From: Sporosarcina luteola
Lineage (GTDB): Bacteria > Bacillota > Bacilli > Bacillales_A > Planococcaceae
DNA: 64,000 bases
Direction: 5' to 3'
NCBI RefSeq assembly: GCF_023715585.1
Contig: NZ_JAMBOK010000001.1
Span: 62,001 to 126,000, forward strand
The position numbers and the translations under genes are program-made. Under the pieces are notes generated by a model, which was not told where the DNA came from, did no database searches, and saw only the letters and a program-made list of their open reading frames with translations. Positions 61,601-64,000 of the stretch are shown in pieces. The first letter of the stretch is position 1; every line of letters begins with the position of its first letter.

Positions 61601-61666
61601 ATCGTTCCGATCATCTATAGTTTGTTCGATCGGCAAACGAGAAGACGTGCGATTGAGGTTGAATAG
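58601..61666 (+). CDS. RND family efflux transporter (AcrB/SwrC-like)
   Basis: A 1021-aa exporter with 12 helices and two large extracellular loops. It has the TM1 start SIKRPVFTIVTIFLVIILG, the proton-relay segment LALGIGMLVDNAIVVIENIERH in TM4, and GIVVNNGIVLVDYINQRKESG in TM10. The closest known Bacillus relative would be SwrC/YerP (surfactin and acriflavine export). No membrane-fusion gene is adjacent. The ATG at 58601 follows AAAGGG. Confidence 0.93.
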   Translation: MKISDFSIKRPVFTIVTIFLVIILGAVSFFKIPVTLIPELNPPVAVVVTNYPGASSTEVSEKLTKPLEASLSTAPGLKSMQSSSQEGANFILLMFDWATKIDDVQLDIMQRINQVPIPEGADAPRFMKFDPAQFPVIQLSLRTNSEKADIREIAERLETELRRTKGVASVTVTGKLVEEVQVILDQKKLENFGLVQSDIVQAIQANNVSMPGEPIETNGGKQLTTRIISSLTTIDDIREIMVGVNPMTGGKVKVKDISEVALLEAKATSETRANDQQAVLMSVLQESGANTATVSTAFKDALDRLLAQEEYEGVEADVLFDQGDYVKLAVGNIGQSLLLGGLFAMIVLFLFLRGIKSPIIIGIAIPYSVVVTFVLMFFADFSLNIMTLGALALGIGMLVDNAIVVIENIERHIAMGKDRTEAARDGAKEISGAITASTLTTLAVFVPVIFISGLIGQIFTEFALTISFSLFASLVVALTVVPMMASRMLTKPTGNIEARRRRSKTLNRFERSVKWSLRHRAFVLVMTLVLLLVSGFGLFKVGTEFLPPTDEGFFSISIKMPNGASLSSTNEVVKKIETRLKEEKDIDVYVSLIGGTQQSMAQGGSESDRAEMYVKLAPLKERKRSVFEFVDAVQPDVLDLVGEEANVSFEMQTAAGSSPNTLSFTLKDTNEARLNESVAKLDKELRKMDSVLEISNNLQDTVEEIHIEVDREKAAGLGLAPYQIAQTVNSITRGQAASQFVDKKENVVSVIVQYDEKYRNSIDRLKQIKLRTPSGTFIPLKDVASISIAEGPVSIQRVDQAHSVSFNVKYESSFSLGDMTDKVNGIVKKIDLPEETEMSYGGDRELFESAIDDMLMAIVLAVVLVYIVMAAQFESFKYPFVIMFSVPLMVIGVALGLFATNTPISVTAVIGILVLVGIVVNNGIVLVDYINQRKESGMSSYDAIIASVRDRVRPILMTALTTILGLLPLALGIGEGTEMNQPMGIAVIGGLISSTFLTLYIVPIIYSLFDRQTRRRAIEVE

Positions 61667-61786
61667 ATCTAAAAACTCCGGAGATGACTCTCCGGATTCA
61701 GACTGTAGACAAAAGGGTTGGAAATCATAGATTTCCAACCCTTTTGCTTAAAAATGTAAATTTTAACTGTCAGTATACTGAAATAA

Positions 61787-61915
61787 CGTTGATTTCCGTT
61801 CCGGGCGGACGCTTTCCGGGGGGCTTGCCCTCAGCCTCCTCGTCGCTTCGCTCCCTGCGGGGTCTTCACGTTGCGCTTATCCCCCAGGAGTCGCCGCCCT
61901 ACACTCCAATCAACT
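61787..61915 (+). repeat. Bacillaceae-type GC-rich dispersed repeat, copy 1
   Basis: It starts GTTGATTTCCGTTCC, continues GGCGGACGCTTTCC, and ends GGAGTCGCCGCC...CTCCAATCAAC. This is recognisable as a repeat common between genes of Bacillaceae and relatives (from memory). It is inverted relative to copy 2. Confidence 0.65.
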
Positions 61916-61959
61916 AGAAATCCTTTAAGATATGGGGATTATTTCAGCCTCCATAGCCG

Positions 61960-62284
61960 GCGCTCTCCACGTCCAACTAGCCATCTTCTTACGATTTAAG
62001 GCAGCAAAAGTCAGCATCGCCTGCATGAGCATTCTTTTACGTTAGTTTCAATTTCCTTGTTTGTCTGCGATATATTGAATGAATGTCATCTTGATTAGTA
62101 CCACAGGATCTAAGTTAGCTCTCCCAGTGGTTGAATACAGATCTTCAACTTATGGATAGATTAAGGAAAAATCAAGGGCGGCATCCAGTTTGCGCACCAG
62201 ATGGTCATCAGGAACCAACTGCTCTATTGACAGCATTTCCAACTGTTCGCGTTCTTTAATTTGATTCCTTGTCATCATATCCAT
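61960..62284 (-). pseudogene. IS1182-family transposase remnant
   Basis: The minus strand has ATG at 62284 after GAGGTG. The frame reads REQLEMLSIEQLVPDDHLVRKLDAALDFSLIYP and stops at TAA (62150). Past the stop the frame continues VEDLYSTTGRANLDPVVLIKMTFIQYI, the N-terminal block of IS1182 transposases. A short C-terminal-like piece (MLTFAALNRKKMASW) follows near 61990-62030. About 350 central residues are missing. It is dead. Confidence 0.8.
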
Positions 62285-62310
62285 CACCTCATTCAGTTAT
62301 TAGATAACAC

Positions 62311-62546
62311 CGTTGATTGGAGCGGAGAGCGGCGACTCCTGCGGGAACAGCGCGAGCTGAAGACCCTGGACTGAGCGAAAGCCGTTACGTAGAACGGCTT
62401 TTGCGAGCACAAGCGAAGCGTTGCGAGCATAGGCTGCCTTAATTTCTGCAAAGAACGCAGAAATACGGCAAATCGAACCCTTCGTTGTTCGATTGGCTGA
62501 AGCCGTGCCCGCGGAAAGCGTCCGCTCGCAGTGCAAATCAACATTG
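62311..62546 (-). repeat. Bacillaceae-type GC-rich dispersed repeat, copy 2 (expanded)
   Basis: On the minus strand it starts GTTGATTTGCACTGCG, continues GCGGACGCTTTCC and ends GGAGTCGCCGCTCTCCGCTCCAATCAACG, matching copy 1. An extra roughly 100 bp in the middle (AACGGCTT and TTCTGCAAAG/CTTTGCAGAA-type palindromes) is absent from copy 1. Confidence 0.65.
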
Positions 62547-62670
62547 TAGCATTATCTCTATTTTAAAAGAAAAGAGACTGTAGGCAAACACTCAAATTCA
62601 TGGAGTTTGTCTACAGTCTGAATCCGGAGATGCCTCTCCGGATTTTTATAATTTATTCGTAGCGAATAAA

Positions 62671-62699
62671 TTGTTTCCAGATATCTTTGATGGTATAAT
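62671..62699 (+). promoter_or_regulatory. Sigma-A promoter of the riboswitch-terC unit
   Basis: TTGTTT (62671-62676), 17-bp spacer, TATAAT (62694-62699), about 45 bp before the aptamer. Confidence 0.7.
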
Positions 62700-62743
62700 T
62701 CTTTGTAAGCACTCAACAACCAAATATTTCTTTTGACAGTTGT

Positions 62744-62858
62744 CAAAGGGGAGTAGCTATAGGGCAACCTATTTCATAGTCGTCAATACATGGCAAGCGC
62801 CATCGGTTATGATAGCAGATATTCACTTAAAAATTTCTGACTTAGCGAGACCTTTGCC
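62744..62858 (+). promoter_or_regulatory. yybP-ykoY (manganese) riboswitch
   Basis: The aptamer opens with CAAAGGGGAGTAGCT, the hallmark of this class. It continues with a TCGTCAATACATGGCAAGCGCCATCGG core and closes with CTTTG that can pair with the 5' CAAAG. The terminator stem reuses the same CCTTTG, so manganese binding would prevent termination and switch the gene on. Its gene, a TerC-family protein, is a standard target of this riboswitch. Confidence 0.88.
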
Positions 62859-62881
62859 TTTTATTAGGTGAGGGTTTTTTT
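62850..62881 (+). terminator. Riboswitch expression-platform terminator
   Basis: ACCTTTGCC pairs, with G-T pairs, to GGTGAGGGT, followed by seven T. It overlaps the 3' strand of the aptamer P1 stem. Confidence 0.8.
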
Positions 62882-62907
62882 ATTTGGAGAAATAAGGAGG
62901 AAATCAA

Positions 62908-63660
62908 TTGGAAGCAATATTACTGGAATACGCATGGGTACTTGTTGTATTGATTGCACTTGAAGGGTTATTGGCTGCGGATAACGCTGTCGTTATGGCT
63001 GTCATGGTAAAGCACCTTCCGAAAGTTCAACAGAAAAAGGCATTGTTCTACGGTTTGCTTGGGGCATTTGTCTTCCGTTTTGCTGCTTTGTTCATGATTA
63101 CGTTTTTAGTGAACATTTGGCAAATACAGGCGCTCGGAGCAGCATATCTCTTATTCATAGCTATCAAAAGCTTAGTAGATAGAGGGAAAGATGACCACAA
63201 TGGTGTGAAGAAACAACGAAAGCAATCGGGCTTTTGGATGACGGTTTTCAAGGTCGAGCTAGCAGATATAGCATTTGCCCTTGACTCGATGCTTGCTGCA
63301 GTCGCACTGGCTGTCACTTTGCCGGAGCTAGGTGATTTTCATATTGGCGGAATAAACGGTGGCCAATTCGTCGTAATGCTCCTAGGTGGAATCATCGGCT
63401 TGGTTATTATCCGTTTTGCCGCCAGACAGTTCGTCGTGCTTTTGGAGAAATTTCCTTCCCTTGAAACGGCCGCATTCCTTATCGTCGGCTGGGTTGGGGT
63501 CAAATTAGTCGTAATGACATTGTCACATCCGAAGCTACAGATCATTGATGAGGCATTCCCGCATTCGACAATCTGGAAATCGATCTTCTGGGGTGTCCTT
63601 TTAGCGATTGCTATTGGCGGTTATTTGACTGCAATGGCAAGAAACAGGAAAAAAGTGTAA
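62908..63660 (+). CDS. TerC family membrane protein (YkoY/Alx-like manganese exporter)
   Basis: A 250-aa protein with seven to eight helices and the TerC acidic motifs LEGLLAADNAVVMAVMVKHLP and ELADIAFALDSMLAA. Riboswitch-linked members of this family are implicated in manganese efflux or metalation of exported proteins. The start is TTG, with AAGGAGG 8 nt upstream. Directly preceded by the yybP-ykoY riboswitch. Confidence 0.9.
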   Translation: MEAILLEYAWVLVVLIALEGLLAADNAVVMAVMVKHLPKVQQKKALFYGLLGAFVFRFAALFMITFLVNIWQIQALGAAYLLFIAIKSLVDRGKDDHNGVKKQRKQSGFWMTVFKVELADIAFALDSMLAAVALAVTLPELGDFHIGGINGGQFVVMLLGGIIGLVIIRFAARQFVVLLEKFPSLETAAFLIVGWVGVKLVVMTLSHPKLQIIDEAFPHSTIWKSIFWGVLLAIAIGGYLTAMARNRKKV

Positions 63661-63666
63661 GTAAAG

Positions 63667-63705
63667 CGGCCGGTACATGGCGAAATGTACCGGCCGATTA
63701 TTTTT
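63667..63705 (+). terminator. Terminator of terC
   Basis: CGGCCGGTACAT (63667-63678) pairs with ATGTACCGGCCG (63685-63696), followed by T-run. Confidence 0.9.
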
Positions 63706-63787
63706 TTGTAGTTGTTTTCTTTCCTTTTGAGCGGAAGTTCACTAAAATGAAAAGACGATTCCCTCACTTTAGAAAGGTTCTGATTGC

Positions 63788-64000
63788 ATGAAACTTACAA
63801 GGGAAAATCTGCACAGATTCACACCCGCTCAAGTTATCGTCTTTTATTATTTCTTGGCGATCGGGTTTTCCTTCCTATTGTTGAATTTGCCAGGCGTTTA
63901 TCTGCCGGGCGTCGAGGTCAGCTTCATAGATAGTTTATTCACGGCGGTAAGTGCGGTCAGTGTGACAGGCTTAACACCGATAAGCATAGGAGGCACCTAT
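63788..64000 (+). CDS. Ktr/Trk potassium transporter membrane subunit, N-terminal part (cut by window end)
   Basis: 71 codons are visible. The start MKLTRENLHRFTPAQVIVFYYFLAIGFSFLLLNLPG and the first selectivity-filter loop FTAVSAVSVTGLTP identify the KtrB/KtrD-TrkH family, which imports potassium with a KtrA/C-type regulator. The rest lies beyond the window. Confidence 0.88.
   Translation, partial: MKLTRENLHRFTPAQVIVFYYFLAIGFSFLLLNLPGVYLPGVEVSFIDSLFTAVSAVSVTGLTPISIGGTY

Larger units (their letters stand above)
61671..62647. mobile_element. Degraded IS1182-type element with hairpin-ended inverted repeats
   Basis: A roughly 43-bp inverted repeat bounds the region: 61671-61713 and 62606-62647. 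Both ends contain CTCCGGA palindromes and the segment TTCAGACTGTAGACAAA. Each end also has its own hairpin (61713-61745 and 62570-62625). Inside are a broken transposase remnant and two inverted copies of a 130- to 235-bp repeat. The element is non-autonomous. It lies between acrB and terC without disrupting either. Confidence 0.7.

Noticed and set aside
62734-62750. Second promoter or MntR operator at the TTTGACA...TGTCAAA palindrome
   Set aside because: It overlaps the 5' edge of the riboswitch; no -10 is spaced correctly and it does not match the known MntR box.

Overview
The window reads as chromosomal DNA of an endospore-forming, low-to-mid GC Gram-positive rod of the order Bacillales. 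The best guess is a Planococcaceae member (Sporosarcina-like). This rests on strong AGGAGG-type ribosome binding sites, frequent TTG/GTG starts, sporulation genes (prkA-yhbH-spoVR, cotJABC) with sigma-E-like promoters, a qoxABCD menaquinol oxidase, a murE-prfC neighbourhood and a yybP-ykoY riboswitch. The genus is an inference; no rRNA is present. Apart from one degraded IS1182-like element there is no prophage, integron or plasmid signature.

Layout. 1-6.6 kb: end of a small membrane protein gene, then a six-gene minus-strand polyamine operon (speD-speA-speE-speB-carboxynorspermidine synthase-like-nspC). 6.7-11.8 kb: a DUF1801 gene, then the Ser kinase/AAA protein PrkA, YhbH and SpoVR. 11.9-15.3 kb: a 21-bp repeat array, two GNAT acetyltransferases, an APH(6)-like kinase and the cotJABC spore-coat operon. 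15.5-20.8 kb: an Era-like GTPase, an aspartate dehydrogenase without a normal start codon, a DUF2935 protein, a soluble PAS chemoreceptor, a zinc metallopeptidase and a lipoprotein. 21-25.2 kb: heme O synthase, a polar amino-acid ABC transporter and a SIMPL protein. 25.3-30.2 kb: a run of small accessory genes (GNAT, hydrolase remnant, Nudix, DUF402, TPR, DUF2087, SRPBCC, an ASCH-glyoxalase fusion, a second repeat array, and an ArsR/AHSA1 pair with twin operators). 30.4-39.6 kb: a rearranged UvrA paralogue, a VLRF1-type protein with a sigma-B-like promoter, small membrane proteins, an S9 peptidase, an YpsA-type SLOG protein with a tiny coupled upstream ORF, and a general stress flavoprotein. 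39.8-44 kb: an NSS transporter and an arsRBC operon. 44.5-48.4 kb: qoxABCD. 48.4-56.6 kb: tRNA-Val, AlkA-type glycosylase, aldehyde dehydrogenase, sensor kinase, M42 aminopeptidase and MurE. 56.7-64 kb: PrfC, a third repeat array, an RND exporter, an IS1182 remnant with inverted repeats, riboswitch-controlled TerC and the start of a Ktr/Trk potassium transporter.

How the genes work together. Arginine is decarboxylated to agmatine (SpeA) and hydrolysed to putrescine (SpeB). It can then be aminopropylated by either of two chemistries encoded in the same operon: decarboxylated AdoMet (SpeD+SpeE), or aspartate semialdehyde (dehydrogenase + NspC). CtaB supplies heme O, the precursor of the heme A used by the QoxABCD oxidase, although ctaB lies 23 kb away. 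Many genes belong to sporulation or stress programmes.

The most unusual structure is a family of three intergenic arrays of the same degenerate 21-bp unit (11.9, 29.3 and 58.4 kb), with exact two-helical-turn periodicity and one array inverted. Other leads are the dual-route polyamine operon, the rearranged UvrA-like protein with extra C-terminal zinc motifs, the 23-residue coupled ORF before the SLOG gene, and a MurE carrying the DDPR motif.
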